A stretch of DNA of 64,000 nucleotides from Undaria pinnatifida (Eukaryota; Sar; Phaeophyceae; Laminariales; Alariaceae). Position numbers and translations under genes: made by a program. The notes under the pieces are model-generated. The model saw nothing but the letters and a program-made list of their open reading frames with translations. It did not search any database and was not told the origin of the DNA. Location of the stretch: positions 6,415,344 through 6,479,343 of the forward strand of contig JABAKD010000012.1 of the NCBI GenBank assembly GCA_012845835.1. Direction: 5' to 3'. Positions 44,918-59,900 of the stretch are shown here, in pieces; within the stretch, counting starts at the first letter, position 1; each line of letters starts with the position of its first letter.

Positions 44918-47900
44918 CTGAAGAAGCACACACACACACAAAAGCGCATGGGTGTGACAATCGGAGGTTCGTCGAACGTTCGTTTGCATTAAAGTTGAGG
45001 TGTAGGTCGAAAAGGCTATAGGCATGTCCGCGCCCATGGTGGTGTCGATGTGCTCAAGTTATTTGTCATTCGACTTTGGTTGGGGAGACTGGACAAGAGC
45101 AAACACGAAAACAGGCGCATACAGTCGGCAGTTTCTCGAACGCGCATTCGAAAGGAACCCTTTTAGAACTGCACCCACGCGTTTGGGCACATATTACTTG
45201 GAATTAGTGTACTTTTTTATTTTTCAGGGGCGAAATGAATAAGTTACATTACCAGATCAGAATACGCTTCGCTGATTGAAGTTTTTTCATCAACTGAATG
45301 CACAAATAGGAAGAAAAGCACAATACGGGTCTTGACGCATTGTTTGATTTGGTTGGTGTGCATCCCTCTGACCGCCAATGACTTAGGGTTGCGCTCGCTT
45401 TTACTGTTGTGAATTGATTATCCTATTCCAATTCCAAGTAGTTGCATACAAAAAAACTGCGGTTGCTGTTCTGAAGGCGTTGACACAGCGGACGGGATGG
45501 TTACACGGCAGGTAAGTATTCGCGATCAAGAAGGGCAATGATCGCGACCTCACCAAAAAGCTGACGCCTTTCTCGTCCTCGGCGAAAGGATATAGCTCCG
45601 TTTCGTCGAGAAGCTCGTCTTTCATGTACCAATCCAGGTACTCGTTGGCAAGAAGGCGATCGAAGTCGTTCACAATGTGGCCGCCGTACCTGCAGAACAG
45701 CAGTAAACAGCCGTGAGCAGCCGTGTCAGTTAGGCACCTGTCCTCTTCGGCCGGCCAGATAAACATTGCTTTACACAAAGTGCCGTCGTCAAACGAGATG
45801 TCAAGTAACCGCTCTCGTACCACCACAGATCGAAAATTTCGTCAACAATGTAGGGCTGAAAGGCACCGAAAGAAGCCACATCACAAGGTGTTGTCAGGTA
45901 CCAGTCATCGAAATTCACCATGGGTGAATCGTGACAACTCAGCATCCACCAGAAGAAGAATGCCAGCTGTCAAAGGTAGTACACAGCAGATCTAACAACG
46001 CCATCAACAACCAGACAACGCACATGATCTCGCCGAAAATGTACTTCAGATCTTGCCACGGGATCTTTCCGCCACCAGAATTCTCCATGTAGTTTGTCAG
46101 GCACACGGCCGAGTCGCGCAAGTCGCCAATGGAGAACGGGTACATCATGTTGAAGCCCATGGGGCCGTAAAGCTTGCGCTCCATCATTATGGCGTGGAAG
46201 TGGCACAGACCAAACAAGATGCTCTTCGTCTTGCTGTCGGCCTGGCACACCGGGGGGCGGGGACGGGGGCGGGGTTGAGGTATGATTTGATCTACCTTCA
46301 CGCGCAACCTGTGGTTGGGGTTTGGGACCGTGTTGAGGCTAGGTTATGATACTCCCGGAAGCCTGAAAATCATCCCACGACTCCAACTTGCTGGGATCTT
46401 TACTTCTGCATTATACCGCTCAATTATTACGTGAATTGCTTTACTTTATTTTACTGAGAGGTAGTCTTCGATTCCATGTATTGGAGTATGTTCCGTTAAT
46501 ACGGATTAGATTGTGGCGAGGAGCTTACATGACAGCAGCAACAACAACGTTGCGCAGCACCGCCTGTCAGGGCCGGTAATACCCATAAACATGAATGTAC
46601 GATAGAACAGCTGTCGCTAGAAATATTTGTTAACTGTCGTCAAAGTGTATGCGTTGACGGTCGGCGTCGAAAAGGGTATCTACTTTTTTTGGCGCAGTGC
46701 AAGTTGGAATTTAGCGTTTGCTCGTAAATGTAAACATATAAATAGAACAAACGCTGTTCGACGCGCAAGCAGTGTGACCCTATCATACCACAAACCCGCA
46801 CTCCTTGACTCACCTCTTACACGCATTCTACTCACCGCTTCTATGTACTCTCACCTCTTCTATGTACTCTCGACTGAAGTTGGCGAAAGCACGCTTGAGG
46901 TTCGCCTTTAGCCCCGCGGGCGGCTCATTAGTGAGCTTGATACATCGGCTGAGCACCCCGATTGGGATAGCGTTAGACGGGTCCGAGGAAAGATACAACC
47001 GGAATTTCTCGTGGCTCCCCTCAATGGCAAACTCGTCTAGTTTCTTCTCGAGCTCGATAAGCCAGCTCGGCATGAGATGGATGTTGTTGAGGATGACCCA
47101 GTGTCCGTTGCGGTGGGCGAGTTCGAGGCAGGACATTGCCACCACGTCCTGATGATCGATTATAACAAAAAGCAAGAGGCAGCGCACAACTTCAAGGTAT
47201 CGATATGCCACCATGTTCTGATGATCGATGAAAACAGCGAGAGGCACCGTACAAACTCAGCTTACTGACGTGGAAATGTCCGGATGATCGATTAAGAGGG
47301 AAAGCGACAGGCAGCGCACAGCTTCAGTTTATTGACATATCGCGTCCAATCTCAGAAAAAGAGATAGCACAGCCACACGGACCCCAGATTTTAAGGCGTT
47401 GCGAATGCTGTACTGCTACCCCAGTGATTGTGATGTACCAGGAATCTCCAACCAAAGGTACCGCGTATGCCGCGGTGCCTCCGCGACCGCGAAACCAAGC
47501 GCAAAGTGAACATCCAACGACGACCCCGGGCCGGCGATATCCAGAATGCATCACTTGCGAGCATAGATAATTGCTGCGCAAAAACAAATTCCCCCGGCAT
47601 CAACTTGAACTTGACCTTTGCATCATTGTGACAACTTTTCCCAAACTATTTTCAAAATAGTTCCAAGTTAGTTGTCCCCCCCCAAAACGCTCTTGCTGTT
47701 CTAAAAGCAACGAGTAGACACACGTAACAGCTTGTAGTACGCCAACCTCAACCACAAAGGCTCGGTCCAAGCAGACGCTTGGCATGATTGTGGAGCACCT
47801 CAATTTTATGAGGCTCCTCGTGTGAAAACCTCTATGCCCCGCACAGAAACTGACACTCTGAAAATCACCTATAGAACAACTCGATCGATGAACAATCAGA

Positions 47901-50900
47901 CGGCCCAGGTTCACAACGAAAAATATCGTCCACCACAGATGACCACAAGTGACACTGCACTGACATTGCAATGGCCTTACATTGGCAATATAATGCCGTT
48001 ACAACGACATCACGATCACGTTACGATGGCCTTACAAATGACTTTGCAACGACATTTCAATGACACTACAAAGGTATTAAAAAGCCATTACAATGACGTT
48101 ACAAATGGCGTTACAATGCCATTACGATGACATTACAATGACGTTGCAAATGACGTTACAACGGCACTACGATGGCCGTACAATGGCATTAATGACATTA
48201 CAATGGCATTGCAATGACATTACAATGACATTGCAATGATATTGGGTGCAGCGGGCACTCCGATTTAAGAGCGCCCCATGAAAAGCCGAAACAAGCGTTC
48301 TTAACTACACATTTCTCTCATCTGTAGTGGGACATATGTAGCTTTTAGCATGAACGGAACATGCCCATTTGACCGCTCTTAAGTCCCGAATGCTCTCATC
48401 CCAGGCGCTCTTAAATCGTGGTACGCACTGTAGTTTATAGGTATAATTGAGGGGCTCAATCAGTCAGAAATAAAATGGCCGAAAAGTGTTACCCTTATCG
48501 TGCATGAAAACACTCATCAAACACATCAAACGCATCAAACACATCAAAACACACCTGTCCTTGCCCCATGGACACGTTGTGGTAAGACTCGTTCTTGACA
48601 AAGTCATATTTATCAGCCAGCTTGTCCAGATCCCCGACGACGTTGGCACCCGGCGACAAGATGAAGTAGATAGGTGTAGTGGTCGTAGAGTCCAAGAACG
48701 ACTCCTCCAGGATCTGCAATAAAAACGATTTGGGCGAGGCTGTGTAACTATCGGAGAGAGTTCAAGTGCTCACCGTTCGCAAGCGGATTTTTTCTGTCCT
48801 GCACTTACATCCAATGTTCCCTAACGGTTAAGGCTAGTGTCAACAAACAACAGTGTAGCGATACACGTCAACGACTCACCGGCTATCACGGACCATTGTA
48901 GCCGAAGTTAATTTTAAGGGGTTCACAATGATCTATGGAAAAGTGTCCCAAGAGAGGTCCAAGGTTTGTTGCTGTTGTGGTTGAACGAGGTTATTGAGTG
49001 GCAGGGCCATGGAGTACGCGCTTACATCACGGTTCCCCTATGGTTTCGTCTCCCTATTTCCTCTTATTTTTGGGCCAATAATTAGAAGACATGTCAACGA
49101 ACGTTGTGCTTTGTTGTGCTGACAGAGTGGCACAAAAATTGACGTATAAATTCACGTTACGTATGGTGGTACTAACAGAGTGACACAACTGATGCGCAAA
49201 AAATGCGTGCCTGGAGGGAGTTAAGCATTGAGTTCTAGTCAGTGAACGTTGTGTTTTGTTGTGCGAGCAGAACTATATCATTTTTGCACATGTAACGCTT
49301 GCCTGGTCTTGACTATTTGTTGTTCCAGGCATGCAATGTTTGCCTGAAAATAGTTATGCGTTGTTCCGGGTCAATAGATAGAAGACATGGTAAACGGATG
49401 TTGTGTGTAGTGGAGTGACAAAGGTTGTGCGCAAGCAATGCTTACCTGGAAGGAGTTAAGCGTTGAGTCGCAGTCTGCGTAAGAGTTGCCGTCAGGCAGA
49501 GAGCCCCGGATGAAATTGGACAAGGCCGTGTTCATCCGATCTGGTCGAAGGCAGCGCACCACCAACATCTTCTGGAACGGCGTTCTGTCCAGGCTTGCCC
49601 TGCGTTCCACAAAACAAAAGCGTGTGTGAGCGTTTTGGGGCGGAAGCTGGGAGCTGGGAGGTTTACTATATGCCACTCTGCGCGAAAGTTTAGGGGCCGT
49701 TTTTGCATTAGCATAAACATCAAACGGTCCTTACATTTACGTCCAGAGTGGTACATGTGTGCGAGGTGGGGTACCAGTTTTTGGTTGAATGGCTCGCTTA
49801 ACCGCGCTTTAGAAGTGCACTCGCTTTTTTGTGTTCAAACTACTCGGAATAAGTGCAGGATAATGTTTGCACTTATGAAAGGGCCAAGGTGCTCGGTGAG
49901 CTAGAACAAGTAAAACACTGCAAAAACGATGAAAAGGCGCGTGCGAGACCATCAGTAAGTATTGCAGTGTAGCGCTTTTGCCCGAAAACATGCCTTCAAT
50001 GGCTCAAACTTCGAAGGTTTTCGCGTTGCTCGCGCGTGTGTGTGGTCCAGATTGCAAAGTCTACTGTCCAAACAGCCAAATATAAATAACACGTGCATCG
50101 CAGTGCCAACAGACAGGGGAACGGGGTTACGGTCTGCGGTACAGTATACCGTCCCGTATCACTAGCGAGCCAAATACGGCGAGGAAGAAGGCAGGACAGC
50201 GCCAGTAGACCTTACCGCTTACTAGACCTTACCGCTTACTGGACACTATGGTTGACGCGCACTGTGTACGAGACAAAGAGTTATAGTCCGAAAAATTGGT
50301 CGGTTGGTTGTGCTGGGGTTAGTCTTAGGGTTAGTGTTAGCTATATTCCTATTGTTCATGGTGGCCCTCAACCAAAGTGCCAAAAAAAAGGGAAGATGCC
50401 CGCGACAACACACCAGTCGAGTGGTAGCTTTTCCGTCTCCGGGGTGATGTGGTTGAACCACTCCCGGAACCGGGGGCCCGCTTCCACGAGGTCTGAGCTG
50501 AACTTAGCGAACTCCTCAAGTTCCCCCAGAGCTGCCACTGCTTGCCATGCTGGTTCTGGTAGCCATGGCAGCGAGTTATCGTCCACCTTTTGTTCGAAGA
50601 CGAGGCGTTATCGGGGTCAGTGCGGAGACAACAAGGAAGTGTGGGAGTGAAATTATTCAGTAACTTCCGCATTCGAGGAAGACGATAGTATACATACAGT
50701 ATACTGTCCCCCTTCAAAACGGGTTAGTTTCCGTGCACAGACTGATTAACATCACCCTGTTGGCCCTGGTACAAGCTACTTATAAGGGGGGTCGCCGACC
50801 TGTATCCTTAACGAGGAGACACACCCGGTAACAAGCGCGATCGGAGTATCAAACACACCTTGCAAAGATAAGTTTCGACGAAATCTTCGATCTTACAGCT

Positions 50901-53900
50901 GTAATGTGGTTAATTTTTTTACAAAATAGTACCAGGTATACGTATAGTGTACATATACAGTAGTATATCTATAGGGAGTAGTGTGGGGGTGTAATAATTC
51001 ATCACTTTTCAAATTCTATAGCTTTAACATTTGTAGGTACCCAAGGATGCATCCCTTCAATCGGGAAATAACAGACATACACCGATACCCATGCCCCAAA
51101 AAGGCGACGGCAAAAGGCGACTACGCCGATCACTCGCGGGTGTGTGCGCCTCGAGGAAAACTACCAGCATGGCCAGAGATACATCTGCGCTGCGACGCTA
51201 CCTTCTTTCTGGGTCCCGGAAAAAATAATTAGAGACCTGCTCAGCAGCGATATCTGCTTTTTGAGTGCCGGGAGAAAGAACCAGCGATCTGCGCAGCAAC
51301 GCCATCACACCTGTTTTCGGGGTCCCCGAAGCAGGAACTGGAAGTGAACCTCGTTGATCATGCTGTCCTCCCCAAGGATTCCCCTCTTCATCAGGTTGAA
51401 CGCCAACTGCGATAAGAAAATCAGCTTGTGTCGCTCAAACAGCCCCCTGCTGACCCACGTGAAGATGGTCATGCGTAGCGCGTCGCGGAGGTTAAGGACC
51501 CGTCCGTCGATTGTGTCCGCCGGCTTGGCTTTCGAGATGGACTTAACGAAGAAGGTGATGAACGAGTCCAGAGAGTACTGATACATGTGGTCGATCAGAC
51601 ACCTGTTCCGATCGAGACGAGCGATGTTGATAACGCAGCGGAGGGACACATTATAAGGGTCATTCCTAACGACCGAAAAAAATCACGACTCGTTACGGAA
51701 AAAGTACAATTCGTCACATTGGCAAATGTGCTTTATGTCGCGTAAAAAAAATCAAAGCTTTACATTTGTTGTAACTTTTTTTTTTGTCACGGATCGTGAT
51801 ATCAACTGTTTGTAGGTGCTGTTGTTTTTATCAATTTTTTCGATGCCATGATTTGTGACAACTGTCACGATTCGCGAAAATGCCACGTTTTTTTGTTTGT
51901 TTGCCCGGAACGACCCTAAGCTGCGAACGTGGGAAGCTCAGCTGCACTCGCGTATGAAAACTACGGATCTATACAGGTCCAGTCTGGCAGGGGTTTCACC
52001 TTACGAGAAACGCTTGAACACCATATCTCATGTACACTGTTGAACCAGCGCTCGCTGCAGTACTTACAGCAGTCTATCTACTCTGTCAAATCGGCGCCTG
52101 CTGCAGCACGTACAAAATCTGATCTACCCAGTAGAATCGATGCTCGCTGGAGTACAGCACTTACAATTTCGTCAGGAGGAAGTAAAGCATGGCACCCTCC
52201 GTTGCCTGCTTGCGGTACAGCTCACGAGCGACGTTGATTTCGATCTCGGTCAGCTTTCCCTTTTCCACGGCGGCCGCGATTTCTTTGGCCGCAGCCTGCA
52301 TTCATTCGACGACAAACGACAGCACGAGAAGCCCGCAGGACTCTATTAGCACGCTCGCTAAGCGGGCCCGGACGCGTAAAATGAGCCAGATTTCACACCA
52401 AAGTACTTTCGGGGTGCTTTGAAACACGTCGTGCGGGTGTAACGACTTCCAAAGGTTCGTAAAGCACGCCCGGGCTCGCAAAATACGCTAATGGGGCCAT
52501 TTGGGTCTTAATAATGGAGCACGTACGCAGACGGCAAGACTCTACGCTCGTCGGATATGGTCAGGGACATAAAGTACGCCAGAGCTCACGCCAAATGGTG
52601 TTTGGGGTTGTTTTTGAACACGGCATACCGGTAGAATTGTTTCTTGCAACACATCGACAATTATTTTTCCGACAAAATAAGCACGCGGCTGTCTCGTACG
52701 AACGCGACCGGTATCCTTGTTTCAGCTGCGTATTGCGTGCTGGAGACGTTGTGCCGATGACTTTCGGCGCTTGGATTACGGTCAACCACTCGGGGGGCGC
52801 AACGTTTTATTTGTTTATGTTGTATCCTCTCGTGCTACGTTAATCCTTTGAGAACTGGATAATATCTTGCTTATAGTGTAGAGGCCGAAAAAAAAACCTT
52901 AAGTGCGATTCTGTCAACCTTCTAAGACGCGAGTGTCGTGCATCTTCTTCCGTTGAGCTTCGAAGGACACACTGCTGAACAGCCTCCCTACCCCAGCAGG
53001 AAAGGCTGTAATCGTTAAATTGTGTAATCGATGCTGTAATCGTTAAATCGTTAAATCGTCACTTTTTGTTCCACATCTATCGTTACTGAAGTCCCCAAGG
53101 GGATGGTATATCAACGCTGTGCCTATGACGTTGTGCACCTTAGTGGCTTCGAGTCCCTCGATGAGCGGAACATCGCTCAGGATGTCATCAGGAGCGTTCG
53201 CCAGCCTCTCCAGCAGATCGTCTTCTAGCTGCACCAATTGGATTTTGTACTGCGGGGGCGAACAAAACGGCGGGAGGGTTGGATATCAAGAGGCCAGCTG
53301 CACGAATTGTTTCTTGTACGGCGGAGACGAAATTAATAGCGGGGAGGGTTGGACATTACGAGGATGCGGGAATTGCATAAACTGATCATGAACAGGTGGA
53401 CCCCGACGTGCGGTGTTAAGACCTTTCGTTGTGTTGATTTCTTGTGTTCAACAGGTACCGTCCATTCGATGCGGACGTTAAAAAAAAATCCACCTCAGAA
53501 GTACTCGATCAACGTGTCGCCATGTAAAATTAGGCCTTGGTGAAGCCCCGACGCCCATGAGGAAGTGCGTGTACAGATGGGAAAAAACGGCACACACATC
53601 AAAGCGTATTGAGAAAAATATTGTGTTACCCGGATCCCCACGCGGATCTGGTTTCTCGTTTATTTGTTTCAAACACAACCGAATGCAGACGTCTTTCTTT
53701 TGTGTGTCCGACTTATCATACCTGGTTGAAGGCCGACTGCAGCTCTTGCGCCTGCTTCTCCAGTTCGGGCCTTTCCACTCCCACCACCTTGGCCAATAGC
53801 TGATCCTCCAGGCCTTTCTCGGTGGCAATGAAATTAATCAAAGTGCACTGGCAGTATATAATATATAGGACGTCGGATGTTGCAAGTGTGTGACCAAATT

Positions 53901-56900
53901 AAGTTAATCAAAAAGCACTGGGAGTAGGACGCACAATGTGACAAGGATATTAGTTGACTCCTTTGAAGCTGCATCCATCTTTTCAGGACAAAGTACTTGT
54001 CGCTAGGAGCAGGTCTGACCTAGAGGGGCAGGAAAAGTTGGCCGGCATTTTCCGAGCCCAATCTTGCGAATTTCGAACTGGAAACTTGCATGGGGCTTCT
54101 TCAGTGTAAAGGCGTCTTTCAGCTGTATCTAGTTTGTTTTTTGGGGGGGAACTATAGCTGTTTCCGAAATGTCCTGGAAAGTGTTTTTGGTTACAAGCAT
54201 GAACAAACAAAGAACAAAAAATTGAGCTAGACGATTTGCCTGCGCAAGAGGGTTTCAAATCACGTTTCAAACTTTGGGCCAACAATATGTTAAGTTGGGC
54301 GCGGAAATCAGGATTTCGTGTTCCTCTTCGTAATATCTTGATTTTTCATTGGTGATCATCTGCACGCCATACATCTTCATAGAAAATCAGTTAGGTCATA
54401 CCGAGGACATCGATTGTTTTGCCAGGAAATGCTCTCACCAGGGAAAGCTCACACCCGGTTTCAGCGTCATCCGCATCACAGAGTTCGGACTTTGTGCAAA
54501 TTTTAGTATCGAAATATGTCCCTACGTGACGGGACTATGTCAGCATTGGGATTTCTCGAAGACACCAACTCCGACTCTAAACAATCTAACGTCTGCAAAA
54601 GCGCTGTATGCTAAGCAACACGTCTGCCGAACTTGGAGTCCTGATACTCCGAAATGACTGCGAAATCCCCGATCAAGTGAATACCAGTCCCTTGGTCAGA
54701 CCAGCTCGCAGTATTCGTAGTGTGGCTTAGTATTAGCAGCGGTAAACGGGTTAAGGTGTTGTTGCTAGCTGTTGCACTAGCTGTTACCGACCACGCCTTA
54801 TTTTTTGCAAGCCGTACTCGTAGCCCCGATACTTTTGGTATCATGGGGTGACACCACATTGGACGCCTGGACACAGAAATAAAGTTAATTACCAATAGTC
54901 AATTTCCCCATCGGAAGCAAACGATACAATAGTGTGGGGAAGAAACAAGTACTTGGTTCACACTAATTGAAGGCATTAGCTGTTAATAAGGATCCACCTT
55001 CGAGAGAGAAGATCGTATATAAGTAGCACTGCGTGTGTGTTCTTCACATTAAAGCGATATTTTTACCCATCTACATCCAGCACAACCATTGTCCGTGCCG
55101 ATGCCTTCTAGAGAGACGTGCTCTGTGGTCACAACCTACGAGACAGCAGAGGTAGACATTGAAAAAGCCAGCACACCAGACTATTTGCAACCAAAGGGTG
55201 ACATAAACAATTTATCATGCTCGTTCAAGACATGTATTATGTTTCACCTTCGAGAGAGTTGCCAACCCCCACACCACATACTAGTCTCGGAAGGAAATGA
55301 CTTTTGGTGAATTACTCGCCATGGGTCCTATAATACATATTGGACACAAATAACGCACCTGCGCAGCGATCTCCGGCTTATAGTGCGGGTTGGACAGCTT
55401 CGTCTGCAAGTACAGCTGGAACCCGGGGTCGTACTCAACTTCTTCTCCACCCAACTTGAGGAAGAGAGACCTACAAAACCAAACCAGGTGTAAGCAAAGG
55501 GGGACGGCGGCTGTTCACTACTTTCCTTGCGTCATAGAGGTGCCACCGGCGTCTTCGTTGTTAGCTCTTTACGGCTCCATGTATAGCAATGTATAGCAAT
55601 GTAGCAATATTATTACTATAGCGATCATGTTCAGCATAGAGATAATGTATACCTACACCTGGTATACAATAAGGTTCGTCTCGGAACCATTCCATTGCAT
55701 TTTTGTTGCCGCCATCCCGTGATCGGTTTACACTGTGTTTTTTCACGAGGGGGATCGAGTTCCTGCGTTACCTATTTTCGCCTACGAATCTCCTTGTGCA
55801 GTCAGCGAGGCGACTGGCGAGCGAAGCGAGCCTAAAACTAAACATTAGATGTAGACCAGTTCGTTCTGTGCGCCATGGCCAAGGTATCGCTTCGACTTAG
55901 CGTTGCGTCGTCACACGCAAAAGCCTTGAACAGTTAGCGATCATGTATAACGTTAAAACAAAGGAGAAGTAAGTGCGGTATTTTTATCCGTCTTTTCATT
56001 GTGGGAGTGTGCACCATACGGAAGGTCAAGTCAGGTTACGCTATGAAAGTGTCGTTGCATTGTAGTCGAAAATATACAGAAGCACTACCCCTGAACCTAG
56101 CAGCCCGCGTTACATGGTGTAACCGATGTTGTACTCGCTATGACCAATGGCCCTTTTTTCCCTCTAAGGTCTCAAAGGGCTATTCCGAACGACTCATGCG
56201 GCGCTGAAAAAAACGTTCGGACGATGGCTGCGTGCCACGCTAGGGTTATTAAGGTGTACCAGGTACCTCTTTTCGGCCGAATTTTTTTTCCGAAAGATGG
56301 GACTCCTTAGACCAAAATCGTCGAGACGTCGTTTTAGTTTTGTTGAAATGAACATTTCGGTGTGTACCTAGTGTAGTCTATTGATCGTGTGGTGTTGAGG
56401 CATGTTGAAATGTAGAACCCCTCAAGCCAAGGGTCTCAGAAAACAACGATGGTTGGTGCACCCTCTGCCGTACCATGCTCATACGTGGTAATACGTGTTC
56501 ATACGTGTTCATACGTGTTCATACTGTACGTGTTACCAGGTACGTGTTACGGCAGATACGAATACCTCCTCTAGCCACAATTTTATTGGCAGCGTGGCGG
56601 TGAAGTCCAGCGGTGAAGTCCATAATTAACTTCCACCTTCGAGAGAGAGAGAGAAAGAGAGAGATCCAACGCCTAAAAATGAATCTATCCGTGCAAATCT
56701 ATGACATTATTTGATCTCCGTGATCGGAGGAGACGATGTATAACGTGCTGCTCACCGACCCTTCTTGTAGATAGCGCGAGCAAGGACGGGGTCGAGCGTC
56801 GGATCGATGTCTTCAGCGATGTTCTCGATGATGAGTGTCTGCCCGTTGATAATGGCAGTTTCGACGTCTCGCAACCACTTCTTTTGGGTCAGCTGAATCA

Positions 56901-59900
56901 CGGACAAGCCGTTATCCTCTTCCCGCTTACGCAGCCATTTAATCCCCTGCGAGGAGAATCAAGCACCGAGATTAGTGACAGCAATGCAACCAAACCAATA
57001 AACATGGCGAGTTTCCTTAGTTTGTCAAACACCATCAACACGAGAAGTGTGTGCTTGTGTTGTATTCTCTGTGCCAAAATGGAAAAACGGAGGAGCACCT
57101 TTCGGAGCTGCAGCTTTTCCTAATGCCATGATCCGCACATCTACGGTGATCGAGGAAGCCCACAGTTTCCTGGGGCTATTCACTGGAGGAACTGTCCAGC
57201 CTAATACCCAAACACTGAAAACATGAACGTGCAACGCGATGAACAACCCAATGGCCTAGAACAGTTTCTATGAAAAAATGAAAAACGTCAGCTGTGAGCA
57301 CGACCGATTGAATGGTTGAAACTCAACTTTGCAAGCTGTGTGGTACATCTATTTTCCTAGAGTAGTTGTGAAAGGCAAATGGTACTCCCACGATATTGGG
57401 ACACGTCGACGATCAGAAACGTATTGTCCAATCAGAAACGAGTTTAACCGTATCGTGGCACGAATCAAAAGCATCCCATCAATGGCCGAAGGTAAGAAAA
57501 ATATCTCAGTCACCTGCTGTTGGGGGTCGATGATGAGAGGCCATCGCTTGCAACTGGTGATGATCGACCCGTTTTCCAGCGATATTCTGTCTGCCGGCAG
57601 TCCTTCGCTTGTCATCTTGGCGTTGTTCCCGTCATTTGTTAGGAGGTCTAGGGGGTCCACGCCCGGCGTCAGCGGAATCTTACGTTCCTCGATGTCTACA
57701 TCAGGGCAACGTTGAGTAAATAAATCGTACGCAACGAGTATACCAGAGGAGGAAAGCGGAGGAGAGGTTCAGAGACTTAGTCAGCCAAGTTCAGACACGT
57801 AGTCGAGGGTGATGTGTTGAACAATGTTAAGAAAATCCAGACACATACTCTTGGCGGGGGGGGGGGGGGTCGCTTAGCAACAACGCTATGAACGTTCAGA
57901 CACAAAGGCATGGGCTGTGGTGTGTTGAAGAACGTTAGGAAAAAATGAGGCACGTGTTACAGTCGGGTGGGTGTGGTGAGTAGGCGCAGAAAAAATCGGA
58001 CACGTGATGTAGTCACGGGGGTGTGCTAGTTTCGAGATGCCGAGTATCACCGGTTAGCACATGGCGGGCTAGCCCGTTTGTCACTACTGCAATTATTTGT
58101 TCACACTAATCCCAAGTGTTTCCCCCTGAATAGTGGGTGGAGTGCTAAAGACGTCAATGCACCAACGTTCAGCGCATTCATAGATTGCATCGAATTTGTT
58201 TCCGTGTCGCCTATTGACAGGTCCAGCTGGGTGCCGAGCCCAACAACAGTCGATGCTTGTTGCGCCTCCAACCCACCGTATTCGACATGGATGCCATTGG
58301 GCGTCCGCGACGCTGTGCATACCAAGGAAAAACGAGCGGTATTCATCTAACAGACGGTAGGGGTACGACCATTCTCCCGAGGCTCCTCGCTTGAAGAGGT
58401 ATATTCCTTGCCCCGAACAATGACTTCGAGAAAAAAAAAGAATGTGAAATGCGTTCAACAACCTCATTGCCTAGGTCTACCACAAATAATTCGTAAAAGC
58501 ACAAACGGCGTTCCAGCAGTAATGAGGCGTTCCTTAACTGCGGATGCTCCGTAGGTCAAAAATGTTCAGGCTAAAAATCACTAACCCCACCGTAGCACGC
58601 GTCATGTAGGGCATCGAGTCCCGCCCGTCTCACCAGGAGTCCACACCCCCTTCCAGAGAATGTCCCGGTTAGTCTGGTCGAAAGCTCCCACGTACGATAC
58701 GAAGCCGCTGGCAAGCATGCAGTCGCCCACCAGCGTTGTGGCGCTGTTCCTGAGCTTCTCGATCTCGTTTCCCCAGCGTTCATTCTCGCTGGACAGACCG
58801 CCTACCAGACGCTCCGCCAGGGACAGACGCGTGAGGCAAGCGGCCGCCTCTGCCTCTACCTTTGCTTTCTCTTCCGTCGCCTGCAATTGGGGGGGACGTT
58901 TTGTATCAATGACATGGTTGGTATCGTCTTCCTTGGACACAAACATGTACTACTTACTCCACCCCGCCCTAACAGCGGCGTACTTCCTATGGGGCTGGTT
59001 CAAGTAGGAGTACACCCCGTCCCCCCAACATCAGTTCGAATAATTTTCTCTGTCACACCAGTAAAACACCTTATTATGTATTTCGGCCCATGCATTAGTA
59101 TGCTTCCTCATGAACTAATTTCACAACACCAATACATTTCCGTATCAATCAAGAGAGACGATGATATTGTGGTACCCCGTCAGTGGGGAATTGAATATCG
59201 ATAAACTAACGTGCAAGTATACATGATGCATACAGAGATAGTCATGGCAGTATTCGTTCGCTCTGCTGACGGTCATTCATATAGGCGTCGGGTCAGATGA
59301 GGCCTCCCGCCCGACGCAGGGGGGACCTCGCCCTCGATAAACTCTGCGCTAGGTGCGTGCTCAGCACGGTGTTCATCTCCACATCCATTGTGTTGTTGTC
59401 CTCCTAACTTAATCTGATTGGGCGAGTATAACTTGAACCTCAACAGACTCGGCACCTCGGAACACAAACAGTCTTGGCAGACTAGCTGTAGGTAGCTTCG
59501 CTACTGTAGGATACACATTAATTACGATCGGGATGATACGCGAAATCCGTACTTTTGACAACAATTCTAGCGAGTCTTACCCCGTGCTCGACACATTCGT
59601 CGTCATTTCGGGGAGAGGGGAAGGCGGATCACGCAACCAAGCGTACTGTTCGTGCGAAGCAAACGTACCAAGCGTACTGTTCACGCATGCTACGACATAG
59701 GTACCAACAGGACACAGTTTTTTTGGGGGCTTCTCTCTTGGAAAGCTCCCTTACAAAAAACGCTAAAGTGCAACCCGATCAACAATCCCATGATATCCCA
59801 AATATATATACAATCTTGTAAAACATTAAAGCTATTCTAATAGCTCCAAGTCCTCAAATCGGGAGCTTCGTCAATCAGAAAGAATCGGGCCAAAAAGTGC

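Noticed and set aside
45730-45945. Open minus-strand stretch between dynein exons 46024 and 45689
   Set aside because: The dynein phase joins 46024 directly to 45689 through a split Met codon, and the YGGHI motif follows as expected. The extra stretch has no family match.
47936-48245. CRISPR-like regular repeat
   Set aside because: The units are 9-12 bp with no unique spacers, and the window is eukaryotic. It is a minisatellite.
52514-52843. 109-codon plus-strand open frame inside a dynein intron
   Set aside because: No motif, no splice partner, and antisense to an intron. Length alone is not evidence in 64 kb.
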